Assembly (NCBI GenBank): GCA_002344885.1
Contig: DDUQ01000084.1
Location: 1 to 56,134 of the forward strand
Direction: 5' to 3'
DNA length: 56,134 bases
Source of the DNA: Comamonadaceae bacterium UBA2334
GTDB taxonomy: Bacteria; Pseudomonadota; Gammaproteobacteria; Burkholderiales; Burkholderiaceae_C
A model generated the notes under the pieces. It did not search any database. It saw only the letters and a list, made by a program, of their open reading frames with translations, and had not been told where the DNA came from. Each line of letters begins with the position of its first letter. The first letter of the stretch is position 1. Positions 34,016 to 43,556 of this stretch are shown here, piece after piece. The position numbers and the translations under genes are program-made.

Positions 34016-35311
34016 ATGCAAAAACAATCCATGCCTACTGCGACCACATCCCGTCGAAAGTCAAACACACACCGCCCTCGCGTGGCATTGGCTTTGGCCG
34101 GCGGCGGGCCGTTGGGAGCCATTTACGAAATCGGCGCCCTGTGCGCGCTCGACGAGGTGCTGGAGGGCATCCAGTTGAACGAGTGCGATCATTTCGTCGG
34201 CGTGTCAGCTGGTGGCTTCATTGCAGCAGGCCTCGCCAACGGCATGTCGCCACGTGAGTTGTGCGAACTGTTCATTCAAAGCGAGTCGGGCACTGGCGAG
34301 GTGTTCGACCCTGCATGGATGATGCGCCCGGCCTATGCCGAAATTGCCCAACGGCTGTGCCAACTGCCGGGACTGGGCCTCACTTCGCTGTGGTCCTGGG
34401 CATCGGGCAGCAAGTCACTGGTGGGGGCACTGGAAAAACTGGCCCCGGCCATGCCGACGGGCGTCTTCAGTAACGAGGAAGTGCATACACAACTCGCCAA
34501 ACTGTTCTCCCAGCCTGGTCGCACCAACGATTTTCGGCAGCTGAACCGCCGGTTGACGCTGGTGGCCACCCATCTGGACAGCGGCGACGCGGCACCGTTT
34601 GGTCGCGCAGGTTGGGAGCACGTCCCCATATCTCGCGCCATCGCAGCCAGTGCCGCCCTGCCCGGCCTGTTTCCACCGGTGAGGATAGACGGACAGTACT
34701 ACGTCGATGGTGCATTGAAAAAAACCATGCATGCGACCGTTGCGCTGGACGAAGGCACCGATGTGATGTTCTGCCTGAACCCACTGGTGCCGTTTGATTC
34801 GACCCCCGCACCCCACCAGCGCGTGGGTGGCGCGGCCGGCACGCCCATCCCTTCACTGGTTGAAGGTGGGTTCCCAGCGGTCATCAACCAGACCTTCCGA
34901 AGCATGATCCACTCGCGGCTCGAACTGGGCATGAAACAGTACGAACGCAGTTACCCCCACACGGCCATCGTCCTGTTGGAACCCGATCAGCGCGACCCCG
35001 AGTTCTACATGGCCAACACCTTCAGCTACCGGCAGCGGCGCGAACTGGCCGAACACGCCTACCAGCAGACCCGGTCTTTGCTGCGCACACGCTACACCAC
35101 ACTCAGCACCCAGCTCGGCGTGCATGGCCTGTCCTTGAAGCGGGATGTGCTGGAAGACACGTCGCGCAAGCTGCTGGCGCCTGCTGCCGATGAACGGCGC
35201 TGCAACTCGAGACTGGGTGCTGCCATACACCGCTTGCAAGACAGTGTGGACGACATCCAGCACGCACTTGACAGCGGCGCGGTTGAAATGGGCACACATC
35301 GGGCACACTGA
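34016..35311 (+). CDS. Patatin-like phospholipase
   Basis: 431 residues. The patatin core starts at about 22: the oxyanion loop ALAGGGPLGAIYEIGAL, the nucleophile S64 in FVGVSAGGF (GxSxG) and the catalytic Asp in YYVDGALKK (DG[GA]). It should hydrolyse acyl chains from phospholipids or granule lipids; no signal peptide is seen, so it is cytosolic. About 130 residues after the core are family-specific. The gene follows the phasin and precedes a TetR gene by 29 nt, so a role in lipid-body turnover is inferred. Earlier or later starts (for instance M6) are possible. Confidence 0.9.
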   Translation: MQKQSMPTATTSRRKSNTHRPRVALALAGGGPLGAIYEIGALCALDEVLEGIQLNECDHFVGVSAGGFIAAGLANGMSPRELCELFIQSESGTGEVFDPAWMMRPAYAEIAQRLCQLPGLGLTSLWSWASGSKSLVGALEKLAPAMPTGVFSNEEVHTQLAKLFSQPGRTNDFRQLNRRLTLVATHLDSGDAAPFGRAGWEHVPISRAIAASAALPGLFPPVRIDGQYYVDGALKKTMHATVALDEGTDVMFCLNPLVPFDSTPAPHQRVGGAAGTPIPSLVEGGFPAVINQTFRSMIHSRLELGMKQYERSYPHTAIVLLEPDQRDPEFYMANTFSYRQRRELAEHAYQQTRSLLRTRYTTLSTQLGVHGLSLKRDVLEDTSRKLLAPAADERRCNSRLGAAIHRLQDSVDDIQHALDSGAVEMGTHRAH

Positions 35312-35340
35312 GCATCCCTGCAACGCCCGGAGGAAGCGCC

Positions 35341-36000
35341 ATGTCAAAAAAGCCACCCCGCAGAACCGCCGAACGGATACTGGAGGTGACCCTTGACCTG
35401 TTCAACAGGTTCGGCGAGCCCAACGTCTCCACCACCCTGATTTCTGCCGAACTGGGCATCAGCCCGGGCAACCTGTATTACCACTACCCGGCCAAGGACG
35501 AACTCATCAATGCACTGTATGCCCGGTACGAGCAGAGCCTGACCGAAATTCTGATGGCCAGCGACGATGTGAAGAACGTTGAAGATGCCTGGTTCTTCAT
35601 GCATACCCTGTTCGAGCGCATCTGGCATCACCGCTTTTTCTACCGCGACCTGTCAGACCTGCTGAGCAAGAACCGTCGGCTGGAAACCCAGTTCCAGCTC
35701 ATGATGCGGCAGAAAACCCGGGCAATACGGGCCATGCTCGATGCCATGGGCCGGGCTGGCACCTTGCGGCTGGACGCGCGTGAACTCGACACCACGGCCA
35801 ACTGCATGGTGGTGGTGTTGACCTACTGGCTGAATTTCGAGTTCGTGCGTGACCCGCGCAAGGCGCTGGAACCCGAGCACGCTGAAAAAGCCCTGATGCG
35901 GGGTGCTGCACACGTGCTCAATCTGCTGGCCCCCTACATGGAACGGGCACACCGCGAGCACCTGCTGCACCTCACCTCCGCGTACAACCAGCCCAACTGA
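35341..36000 (+). CDS. TetR-family transcriptional regulator
   Basis: 219 residues with GGAGG upstream of the ATG. The N-terminal DNA-binding domain is clear (RILEVTLDLFNRFGEPNVSTTLISAELGIS, then PGNLYYHYPAKDELINALY). The C-terminal ligand domain (about 70-205) is of the type seen in regulators of fatty-acid or lipid genes in this order. It is co-directional with the patatin gene (29-nt gap), so it may control that gene or the lipid genes further on (inference). The ligand is unknown. Confidence 0.92.
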   Translation: MSKKPPRRTAERILEVTLDLFNRFGEPNVSTTLISAELGISPGNLYYHYPAKDELINALYARYEQSLTEILMASDDVKNVEDAWFFMHTLFERIWHHRFFYRDLSDLLSKNRRLETQFQLMMRQKTRAIRAMLDAMGRAGTLRLDARELDTTANCMVVVLTYWLNFEFVRDPRKALEPEHAEKALMRGAAHVLNLLAPYMERAHREHLLHLTSAYNQPN

Positions 36001-36146
36001 GTTGCCCGTTCACAGGGCCTTTTCGCGTGCCGGGCTTTGCGCTGCGTCAAGATTGCTGCAGATAGCTGTCGCATTTTTGACTGCACCCGGCCCGCAGGCA
36101 CGACAATCCCAGTGTTGACAACAAAAAAGATGCACTTGGAGACACC

Positions 36147-36923
36147 ATGGCCAAATGGGCAAAGTTCCCCTATTTGGGTGAGTTCAAATACACAGCGGCC
36201 TCCCTCAGAAAGCAGTGGGCGCGTTTGCACGCAGCCGATTGCGAACCCGCGCCAGACACCACCGAAGCCTGGGCTGCGTGGGTGCTGTTTCACAACGGTG
36301 AGTTCCGTGCGGCGGTCGATGCAGGCCTCAAAGCCGGCCCGAGCGGCATCAACGCAGCCAACAAAGCCAGTTGCATCCATGCCACCTATCTGGAACCCAA
36401 AGAGCAAGCCAGGCAAGACATCTACCTTGCCGTGGCCGAACGGGCGCAACAGTTGCAACAGCGCGCCCCCGACAACGCCAACGCCTGGTACTGGCAGGCT
36501 TATGCATTGGGCCGATACAGTCAGGGCATCAGCGTGGCCAAGGCATTGGCCGAAGGGCTGGGCACACGTGTGCGCAAGGCGCTGGACAACACACTGAAGC
36601 TGGCCCCCCAACACGCCGGTGCCCACCTGGCGCTGGCAGCGTTCCATGCCGAGGTGATCGACAAGGTCGGCATCCTCATCGGGGGCCTGACCTACGGGGC
36701 CAAAAAGGAGGTCGGCCTGAAGCACTACCAGACCGCACTGACCCTGACCCCCCATTCCGCCATCGCACTGGTGGAATATGCCAACGGCCTGGTCATGCTG
36801 GAAGGCGAGCGTCACCTAAATGAAGCCACTGCCTTGTACCAGCAGGCCGCAGCCTTACAACCTGCGGATGCCATGGAACGGCTGGACATCGAAATGGCCA
36901 AAGCCGAGCTCGCCGAGGACTGA
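36147..36923 (+). CDS. TPR-repeat protein of unknown function
   Basis: 258 residues, no signal peptide. Several degenerate TPR units are visible (AAWVLFHNGEFRAAVDAGLKA, LKHYQTALTLTPHSAIALVEYANGL, ALYQQAAALQPADAMERLDIEMA) around a central helical part (YWQAYALGRYSQGISVAKALAEGLG). TPR proteins serve as protein-binding scaffolds; nothing in the sequence points to a specific partner. The 146-bp gap before it holds no clear signal. It is convergent with the WS/DGAT gene. Confidence 0.8.
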   Translation: MAKWAKFPYLGEFKYTAASLRKQWARLHAADCEPAPDTTEAWAAWVLFHNGEFRAAVDAGLKAGPSGINAANKASCIHATYLEPKEQARQDIYLAVAERAQQLQQRAPDNANAWYWQAYALGRYSQGISVAKALAEGLGTRVRKALDNTLKLAPQHAGAHLALAAFHAEVIDKVGILIGGLTYGAKKEVGLKHYQTALTLTPHSAIALVEYANGLVMLEGERHLNEATALYQQAAALQPADAMERLDIEMAKAELAED

Positions 36924-37005
36924 GCAGCTGAGCGGCGGTGGCCCATGGGCTCATGCCCGTTGCCCGGCCTGAGCGACGCTTGACTGCGTCAGCCAACACA
37001 GGCCC

Positions 37006-38616
37006 TCAACTGCCGAGTTCGTCACCCCAGGGCAACATCAGCGCCAGCCAGGCCAGGCTTTCAAACTGGGGGGCGAATTCGGCGATGATCTGGCGGGGCT
37101 CAGAGCACATGCCGGTGTCGGTGATCACCCCGAATTGCACGCCCCCGCCGTAACTCAGGATGGACACCCCCAGCCCGATGTCACCCGACTGCGGCACCCA
37201 GAACATCGTTTGCTCCAGCGTCGCCCCGCAAAAGGCCAACTTGTCACCCGGCCCGGGCACATTGGTCATGACGGCGGTGGTTTTGCGGGAGAACAACCCC
37301 AGCAAGGCATCCTGCGCTGGCTTGACCAGCAAACCCGCCACCGACAACAGGCCGAATGCCAGCAAAGGCTGCATGCTCCCTTTCAGGCTCTGCATGCGGG
37401 CGCGCACGGCGTAAACGCGTTCAACCGGATTTTCGATTCCCACCGGCAGCACGAGCGGCACCAAGCCAAAACGGTTGCCCATTTTCCAGGCCTGATCCAA
37501 AGGCCTGAGGTTCACCGGCACCATGGCGCGTATCTCTTTGCCTGCCACCGCTTCGCCGCGCCGCGACAGGTAACGCCCGATGGCACCTGCCACCGCACTC
37601 AGCAGCACATCGTTGACCGAGCATCCCAACGCCTTGCCCACTGCCTTGACTTCTTCGAGCGGGATGGGCTCGCACCAGGCGACGGTTTTCCGTGCAGTGG
37701 GTTGGCCTTTCAAGCTGGTGGGCGAGTCGTCGTCCATCAGGGCCAGGGCGGCCAGGTCAGACACCAACTGACTGCCCATGCGTGCAGCAGCAAGTGTGGA
37801 GTGAACGGTTGCCTCCAGCCCCTGTCGCGGATGCCCCACGGCATCCACCGACCAGACCATGCCATCACCCGCCGCATCGAGCGCCTTGACCGCCAGTTCG
37901 GTCAATGGGCGCACCAGGGTATCAGCCAACCACTCTTGCGGATGCTCGGCCGCGTGCGATACCTTTTTTCTGCGCGTGCGCGGTGGCTTGCCACCGTCGA
38001 CCAGGCCCATCATTACCGTGATGAGCGCGATGCCATCTGCAATGCAATGGTGAATGCGCGCAATCAGTGCCGAGCCGCCTTCATAGTGTTCGACCAGATG
38101 AAACTGCCACAGCGGCCGACGGCGGTCCAGCGGCTGCGTCGCCAACTCACCCACGCGCGCCTGCAATGCCTGCTGGTCCGCCAATGCGGCCGCGCCCCCC
38201 TTTCGCCGCCCCTTTGAGGCTGCTTGGCTCCTGGCGGGCAAAACCTCACGCACCACATGCTGGTGGATGTCGAATGCCGGATCGTCCACCCAGGTGGCAC
38301 CGGCGGCATCCTCCACCACCAACTGACGGAAGCGCGGAATGGGGAACAGCCTTTCCGTGATGCGCACACACACGTCCTCGTAGCGCACACCGGGCTTGAG
38401 CACCCATACACCCAGGATCATCATCAGGTTGGCTGCCGAATCCATCCGCAGCCACGCGGTATCGACCTTGCTCATGCGCTCGCCCGACAGGCCCAGCACA
38501 CCCTGAATGGCATCGGTGAACGGATGATGCTCACGATCACGCGCACCAGATGATCCGGACGAACCCTCTGCAGCACGGCGGGAGCCGACGGGTTGGGTGG
38601 GAATACGTGTGACCAT
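37006..38616 (-). CDS. Wax ester synthase / diacylglycerol acyltransferase (WS/DGAT)
   Basis: 536 residues from ATG 38616; many relatives begin near the internal SKVDTAWLRMD, at about residue 49, so the first 48 residues may be extra or unusual. The active site HHCIADG (H189, H190, D194, G195; HHxxxDG) is intact. Further signatures are KAVGKALGCSVNDVLLSAVAGAI and TAVMTNVPGPGDKLAFCGATL near the C-terminus. It esterifies acyl-CoA with fatty alcohols or diacylglycerol to make storage lipids at the membrane or lipid body. The divergent neighbour encodes an acyl-CoA-binding protein, a natural substrate carrier. Confidence 0.93.
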   Translation of the reverse strand: MVTRIPTQPVGSRRAAEGSSGSSGARDREHHPFTDAIQGVLGLSGERMSKVDTAWLRMDSAANLMMILGVWVLKPGVRYEDVCVRITERLFPIPRFRQLVVEDAAGATWVDDPAFDIHQHVVREVLPARSQAASKGRRKGGAAALADQQALQARVGELATQPLDRRRPLWQFHLVEHYEGGSALIARIHHCIADGIALITVMMGLVDGGKPPRTRRKKVSHAAEHPQEWLADTLVRPLTELAVKALDAAGDGMVWSVDAVGHPRQGLEATVHSTLAAARMGSQLVSDLAALALMDDDSPTSLKGQPTARKTVAWCEPIPLEEVKAVGKALGCSVNDVLLSAVAGAIGRYLSRRGEAVAGKEIRAMVPVNLRPLDQAWKMGNRFGLVPLVLPVGIENPVERVYAVRARMQSLKGSMQPLLAFGLLSVAGLLVKPAQDALLGLFSRKTTAVMTNVPGPGDKLAFCGATLEQTMFWVPQSGDIGLGVSILSYGGGVQFGVITDTGMCSEPRQIIAEFAPQFESLAWLALMLPWGDELGS

Positions 38617-38689
38617 GACAATGTTCCAGATGGAGTGATCAGACTGCGCGACAGTCGGCACAGGACCCGACTGGAGTTAACCCCCTATT

Positions 38690-38718
38690 TTGTCTGCACC
38701 GACACCCCCTAAGATAAC
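38690..38718 (+). promoter_or_regulatory. Candidate sigma-70 promoter of the acyl-CoA-binding protein gene
   Basis: TTGTCT (38690-38695) and GATAAC (38713-38718) are separated by 17 nt and match the consensus boxes at 4 of 6 positions each. They lie 68 nt before the ATG at 38786, in the 169-bp space between this gene and the divergent WS/DGAT gene. Nothing else stands out in that space. Confidence 0.35.
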
Positions 38719-38785
38719 GTGCAAACACCCCGCGCACCGGCCACAGGCCGAGCAATTTCCTCAACCCCTGACCGAAAGTCTGTCC

Positions 38786-39040
38786 ATGGCCAAACTCAAA
38801 GCCCAATTCGAAGCTGCTGTTGCCAACTCCAAGAACCTGAGCGAGCGCCCCGACAACGCCACGCTGCTGAAAATCTATGCCCTGTACAAGCAGGCCACAG
38901 CAGGCGACAACACCGAGAAGAAGCCCGGCTTCACCGACATGGTGGGTCGCGCCAAATGGGACGCCTGGAACAAGCTGCAAGGCACCGACAGTGACGATGC
39001 CATGCAGCAGTACATCGACCTGATCGAATCCCTGAGCTGA
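38786..39040 (+). CDS. Acyl-CoA-binding protein
   Basis: 84 residues, the exact size of the ACBP fold. The start at 38786 gives the typical AKLKAQFEAAVANSKNL helix; longer readings only add low-complexity sequence. Family residues include LLKIYALYKQATAGD, KPGFTDMVGRAKWDAWNKLQG and ALYKQ/KWDAW, which bind the CoA head group and acyl chain. It buffers and delivers long-chain acyl-CoA in the cytosol. Its position back-to-back with the WS/DGAT gene suggests a shared role in neutral-lipid synthesis. Confidence 0.96.
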   Translation: MAKLKAQFEAAVANSKNLSERPDNATLLKIYALYKQATAGDNTEKKPGFTDMVGRAKWDAWNKLQGTDSDDAMQQYIDLIESLS

Positions 39041-39116
39041 CAACCCCAAGGCCAGCGCCAGCTGGCACGGTGGACGGCCCTGCCGCCCACCCGGCTCACA
39101 AAAAGCCACCCGACAA

Positions 39117-39146
39117 GCCTCGCCAGCCACCGCTGGCGGGGCTTTT
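39117..39146 (+). terminator. Rho-independent terminator after the ACBP gene
   Basis: Stem CGCCAGC (39121-39127) with GCTGGCG (39132-39138), loop CACC, extended by GCC/GGC pairs outside and followed by TTTTG from 39143. It lies about 80 nt after the ACBP stop and just before the convergent CoA transferase stop at 39150. Confidence 0.85.
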
Positions 39147-39149
39147 GTG

Positions 39150-40385
39150 TCACTGCACCACGCCTTTGGCCCGCAACTCGGCAATCTGCGCCACCGACAG
39201 CCCCATGCCCGCCAGCACGGCATCGGTGTCCTGTCCCAGCGCGGGCGCGTCGCTCACATGCTGGCCGGGTGTACGTGACAGCTTGGGCACGATGCCGGGC
39301 ACCAGCAGGCTGCTGCCATCGGCTTGCGCGCGCTCGATCAGCATGCCGCGAGCCGCGTAATGCGGGTCGGCTGCAATGTCTGCCACGGTGTAGATGCGCC
39401 CAGCCGGAACCTGAGCGGCATCCAGGGCCGCCAGGGCCTCGCCCACCGTCCGCGCAGCGGTCCACTGGCCGATGGCGGCATCCAGTTCCGCCACGCGGGC
39501 CACCCGCCCCGCGTTGTGAGCCAGATCGGGGGCTTGCCCCAGATCGTCCCGCCCGATGACGGTCATGAGTCGCCTGAAAATCCCGTCGCCATTGCCGCCG
39601 ATCAGCACGTAGCCGTCTGCACACAGGTAGGCATTGCTCGGGGCAATGCCCGGCAGCGCACTGCCCCCAGGGCCGCGAACGGCACCGAAGGCGCTGTATT
39701 CGGGCAACAGGCTTTCCATGCAGTTGAACACCGCCTCGTACAACGCCACGTCAATCACCTGCCCCTGTCCGCTGCGCTGCCGCTCGTGCAGCGCCATCAG
39801 GATGCCGATGACACCGTGCAACGCAGCCAGTGTGTCGCCCAGACTCACCCCGACCCGCACGGGCACCTCGCCGGGCTGCCCGGTCAGGTGCCGCATGCCC
39901 CCCATGGCCTCGCCCAACAGGCCGAACCCCGGCTTGTCACGGTAGGGCCCGGTCTGGCCGTACCCGCTGACACGCAGCACCACCAGCCGGGGGTTGGCCT
40001 TGACCAGTTCATCGGGCGCCAGACCCCACGACTCCATCGCACCGGGACGGAAGTTTTCAATCAGCACATCGGCCTCGGCGGCCAGCGCGCGCACGATGTC
40101 CCGTGCTTGCGAGCTGCGCAAGTCGAGCGCCAGCGAACGCTTGTTGCGCGACTGCACCTGCCACCAGACCGATGTACCGTCTTTCAGCAAACGCCACACG
40201 CGCAGCGGGTCGCCCCCGGGCGAGCCGTCTTTGCCAGGTGGCTCGATCTTGATGACCTCGGCACCGAAGTCCGACAAGGTCTTGGCGGCAAACGGCCCGG
40301 CAATGAGTTGCCCCATTTCCACCACCTTCAGGCCCGCCAGCGGGCCGAAGGCAGGCCGCGCATCCGAACGGTTGAACGCACCCAT
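39150..40385 (-). CDS. CaiB/BaiF-family CoA transferase
   Basis: 411 residues of family III CoA transferases. Seen are GPLAGLKVVEMGQLIAGPFA, LSDFGAEVIKIEPPGKDGSPGGD, RNKRSLALDLRSSQARDIV (with the D of the active site region expected near ENFRPGAMESWGL), YGQTGPYRDKPGFGLLGEAMGG and DVALYEAVFN. These enzymes transfer CoA between carboxylic acids or, in the racemase branch, invert 2-methylacyl-CoA. The substrate cannot be told. It follows the PHA-system protein gene by 9 nt and so forms a two-gene unit with it. Confidence 0.92.
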   Translation of the reverse strand: MGAFNRSDARPAFGPLAGLKVVEMGQLIAGPFAAKTLSDFGAEVIKIEPPGKDGSPGGDPLRVWRLLKDGTSVWWQVQSRNKRSLALDLRSSQARDIVRALAAEADVLIENFRPGAMESWGLAPDELVKANPRLVVLRVSGYGQTGPYRDKPGFGLLGEAMGGMRHLTGQPGEVPVRVGVSLGDTLAALHGVIGILMALHERQRSGQGQVIDVALYEAVFNCMESLLPEYSAFGAVRGPGGSALPGIAPSNAYLCADGYVLIGGNGDGIFRRLMTVIGRDDLGQAPDLAHNAGRVARVAELDAAIGQWTAARTVGEALAALDAAQVPAGRIYTVADIAADPHYAARGMLIERAQADGSSLLVPGIVPKLSRTPGQHVSDAPALGQDTDAVLAGMGLSVAQIAELRAKGVVQ

Positions 40386-40394
40386 GCAGCGGCC

Positions 40395-40757
40395 TCAGGC
40401 GGCTGGCTTTTTGCGCGATTTGGGCGCTGCCTTGGTTGCGCCAGCTGGTGCCGTTTTGGCTGCCGGATGGGCGGCCATCAGCTCGTCGAGGTTTTTGACG
40501 ATTTCCGACTCGATACGACCCTTGAAAGCGCCCAACAGGATGCCCAGCTGCGCATCGAGCTCGAAGCGCCTGGCGCAGACCCGCAGCGTGCCTTTGACGC
40601 CGCTGCGGGAAAAGCTCACCAGGTCTTCGTCGTCGCCCTCTTCATACGTACAGGCCATGTCGAACTCATTCTCGACCTGCTCTGCCCACTGGAAAGCAAT
40701 CTTGCGGGCTTTGGCCTTGGAAAAATGGTGGTCTCGCTCAATGTGTATGTGGGCCAT
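40395..40757 (-). CDS. PHA-system family protein (PHA_gran_rgn)
   Basis: 120 residues. The first ~95 match the small PHA-associated family: MAHIHIERDHHFSKAKARKIA, FSRSGVKGTLRVCARRFELDAQLGILLGAFK and GRIESEIVKNLDELM. The tail is Ala/Lys/Pro-rich and basic (KTAPAGATKAAPKSRKKPAA), like the phasin tail in this window. It probably sits on PHA granules or helps their segregation, but no activity is established. It is divergent from the DUF3141 gene with 130 bp between. Confidence 0.85.
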   Translation of the reverse strand: MAHIHIERDHHFSKAKARKIAFQWAEQVENEFDMACTYEEGDDEDLVSFSRSGVKGTLRVCARRFELDAQLGILLGAFKGRIESEIVKNLDELMAAHPAAKTAPAGATKAAPKSRKKPAA

Positions 40758-40887
40758 CTTGAAGTTTGATCCAGATCAGAAAGACTCATCATAGTTTCCC
40801 CAGACGGGTCTGTGTAAGGGTTAAATGGAGGTTTGGGCTTTTTGCCCACCGCATGCGCCCCCGCGCGCAACAGACAGGACGCTCCAC

Positions 40888-43500
40888 ATGTTGTCACCCA
40901 AACCCCTCTTCAGCCCTGCGCACCTGGGCGAACGCACTCACAACGAGACCGAGGCGCTGAACAATTTGGCGCACCGACTGGGAGAAGCCTGTGCGCTGCA
41001 CGCACAGAAAATCCAGTCATCGCTGGCCAACTTCCATGGCAGCCTCAGCGAACAAGGCAGGCAACTCAGCCAGACCCTGCAAGCCGAACTGGCCGATGGA
41101 TCGTGGCTGGCACAGGCCCAGGCCTACTGGGTCGATGCGCTGCAGCGCACCGCCCTGACCCTCGACACCCTGCGCGAGCGCGGCAACAACGACCTGGCGC
41201 ACGAAGCGGCCGGGACCCCACCGGTGCTGGCCTATGACCACGAACTGATCGTGGACGGACACACGCTGCCCCATCCCGTCAACTACCAGTTGCTGCACAT
41301 CCTGCCGCCCAAGGGCATCACGGTGCACGAGTGGAAGCGGCCCTACATGATCATCGACCCGCGCGCAGGACATGGCGCGGGCATTGGCGGGTTCAAGGAA
41401 GACAGCCAGGTCGGCGTGGCACTGCGGGCAGGGCACCCGGTTTACTTCGTCGTGTTCCGTCAACGGCCGGTCGAAGGACAGACACTGGCCGATGTGATGC
41501 GTGCCGAAGCGGGTTTTGTGCGCGAAATCGTGCGCCGTCACCCCGATGCACCCGCCCCCATCATCGTCGGCAACTGCCAGGGGGGCTGGGCAACAATGCT
41601 GCTCGCGGCTGCCAACCCCGACATCACCGGTCCGCTGGTCATCAATGGTGCGCCCATGGCCTACTGGTCTGGCCATGTGGGCGAAAGCCCCATGCGCTAC
41701 AACGGCGGGCTGCTGGGTGGGGCTTTGCCTGCGCTGGTGCTGTCAGACCTGGGCCACGGCCAGTTTGACGGTGCCCACCTGGTCAGCAATTTCGAGATGC
41801 TGAACCCCGGGCGCAACCTGTTTGGCAAGTACTACGACCTGTTTGCCCACATTGACAGTCAGGAGGCCCGCGATGCGTTTCTGGAGTTCGAGCGCTGGTG
41901 GGGCGGCTACCACTTCACCAACGAGGCGGAAATCCGCTGGATCGTCGAACAGCTGTTTGTGGGCAACAAGCTGGCGCGTGGCGAGGCCAGCCTTGAGCAC
42001 GGTCGGCCCCTGGACCTGAAGGCCATCCGCTCGCCCATCATCGTGTTCGCCAGCCGTGGCGACAACATCACGCCGCCCCAGCAGGCATTGAACTGGATTG
42101 TGGACACCTACGCCAACGAGCGTGAAATCGTCATCCGGGGCAACCGCATCATCTACATGGTGCATGACAAAGTGGGCCACCTGGGCATCTTCGTGTCGTC
42201 GTCGGTGGCCAAGAAAGAACATGCCGAGATGGCATCGACCCTCAAGACCATCGAGGCCCTGGCACCCGGTCTGTACGAAATGATGATCGAAGACATCCTG
42301 GGTGACGGCGATGCAGCCCACTTCGTGGTGAGTTTTCGCGCCCGCACCATGGCAGATGTGCTCAACGTCATCAGCAGCGACCGCTCAGACGAGCGCGACT
42401 TTGCCGCAGTGGCCCGCCTGTCTGAAATGGGTGTGCACACCTACGAAACGCTGCTGCGCCCGGCGGTGCAATCGGTGGTCACGCCGCAAACCGCGCAGCT
42501 GATGGAAGCCTGCCACCCCTCGCGCGCCAGCCGCCGCATGATGGCCGATGCCGTCAACCCCGTCATGCCCGTGGTGAAAGCAGCAGCAGCGGCCGCCCGT
42601 GCCGACCGCAGGCAAGCGGGCGCAGACAACCCTTTCCTGGTCGCTGAGCAGGCCCTCGCGGCCGGCATCACGCAGACGATGGACCTGTTGCGCGATGTGC
42701 GCGATGCCGCCTACGAACTGAGCTTCATTGCGCTGTATGGCAACCCGTTCATGCAATGGGTGGGCACCACCCATGCCCACAACCGCGCCCACAAAGACGC
42801 GCAGGAACTGCGCTACCTGCCTGAAGTGCAGGCCATGCTGCTGGGCTGCGACCAGGGTGGGCTGGAGGCGGCCGTCATCCGCATGCTGATCCTGATGGCC
42901 GACTCGCGCGGCTCGGTCCGCCGCGACAGGCTCGAACGATCGGCCCAGGTGCTGACTGCGGAGGAGCCGTTTGCCTCGCTGACGGCCGACCGCCGAGCAG
43001 CCATCATCCGGCAGCAGTCCATCATCGTGGAGTTTGAACGCGAGGGTGCGATCGAAGGCCTGCCCTACCTGCTGCCCCACGCCGAATTGCGCCAGCGCGC
43101 GCTGGACACAGTGCGTTACGTCGTCGGGCCGCGCAACGACATGGCACCCAGCTCGCAAGCACTGCTGACGCGGCTGGAAGAGTTGCTGAGCCAGGCTCCC
43201 CAGAGCCTGCCGCCCCGGCCCAATGGCGTGCAGCCTGTCTCGGCCGACGCCTTGCGCACCGAGTTGTTGCACCCGTCCGACAACACGCCACCCTTGGCTG
43301 CTGTCACCCCAGGCCCGTCCGTGACGGTGGACCGGCGCGCCGCCCGCCCAAGCAAACCGGCAAGCAGCCCGGCATCTGCTGTGGCCCCAACCACCCCAGC
43401 GAGCCCAACCACCCCAACCCGGCCCGCCCGGGCGCGCACCCCTCGGGGCACTGCGGCAAAAGCACCCCAACAGCGCACCAGCAAGCCGAAGACAGCCTGA
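40888..43500 (+). CDS. DUF3141 alpha/beta-hydrolase, PHA-synthase-like
   Basis: 870 residues from ATG 40888. An alpha/beta-hydrolase core (about 130-470) has the nucleophile loop IIVGNCQGGWATM with Cys230, the GxCxGG box of PHA synthases; a candidate Asp lies in IIVFASRGDNITPP and a His in MVHDKVGHLGIF, completing a Cys-Asp-His triad. About 300 helical residues follow, then a Pro/Ala/Thr-rich, basic tail from about 800 (TPASPTTPTRPARARTPRGT). DUF3141 proteins are often called 3-hydroxyalkanoate synthetases, but the function is unproven. It faces the PHA-granule protein gene, which supports a polyester role. Confidence 0.85.
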   Translation: MLSPKPLFSPAHLGERTHNETEALNNLAHRLGEACALHAQKIQSSLANFHGSLSEQGRQLSQTLQAELADGSWLAQAQAYWVDALQRTALTLDTLRERGNNDLAHEAAGTPPVLAYDHELIVDGHTLPHPVNYQLLHILPPKGITVHEWKRPYMIIDPRAGHGAGIGGFKEDSQVGVALRAGHPVYFVVFRQRPVEGQTLADVMRAEAGFVREIVRRHPDAPAPIIVGNCQGGWATMLLAAANPDITGPLVINGAPMAYWSGHVGESPMRYNGGLLGGALPALVLSDLGHGQFDGAHLVSNFEMLNPGRNLFGKYYDLFAHIDSQEARDAFLEFERWWGGYHFTNEAEIRWIVEQLFVGNKLARGEASLEHGRPLDLKAIRSPIIVFASRGDNITPPQQALNWIVDTYANEREIVIRGNRIIYMVHDKVGHLGIFVSSSVAKKEHAEMASTLKTIEALAPGLYEMMIEDILGDGDAAHFVVSFRARTMADVLNVISSDRSDERDFAAVARLSEMGVHTYETLLRPAVQSVVTPQTAQLMEACHPSRASRRMMADAVNPVMPVVKAAAAAARADRRQAGADNPFLVAEQALAAGITQTMDLLRDVRDAAYELSFIALYGNPFMQWVGTTHAHNRAHKDAQELRYLPEVQAMLLGCDQGGLEAAVIRMLILMADSRGSVRRDRLERSAQVLTAEEPFASLTADRRAAIIRQQSIIVEFEREGAIEGLPYLLPHAELRQRALDTVRYVVGPRNDMAPSSQALLTRLEELLSQAPQSLPPRPNGVQPVSADALRTELLHPSDNTPPLAAVTPGPSVTVDRRAARPSKPASSPASAVAPTTPASPTTPTRPARARTPRGTAAKAPQQRTSKPKTA

Positions 43501-43556
43501 ACCCGGTTTGAAAAAAACTGGCCTGCTCCGCTGGTAATCAATGGTCCGACAGGCTG

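Noticed and set aside
38617..38661. Start of the WS/DGAT gene at 38661
   Set aside because: The upstream part is a non-ATG reading into the divergent promoter region; ATG 38616 or the internal Met near residue 48 are better.
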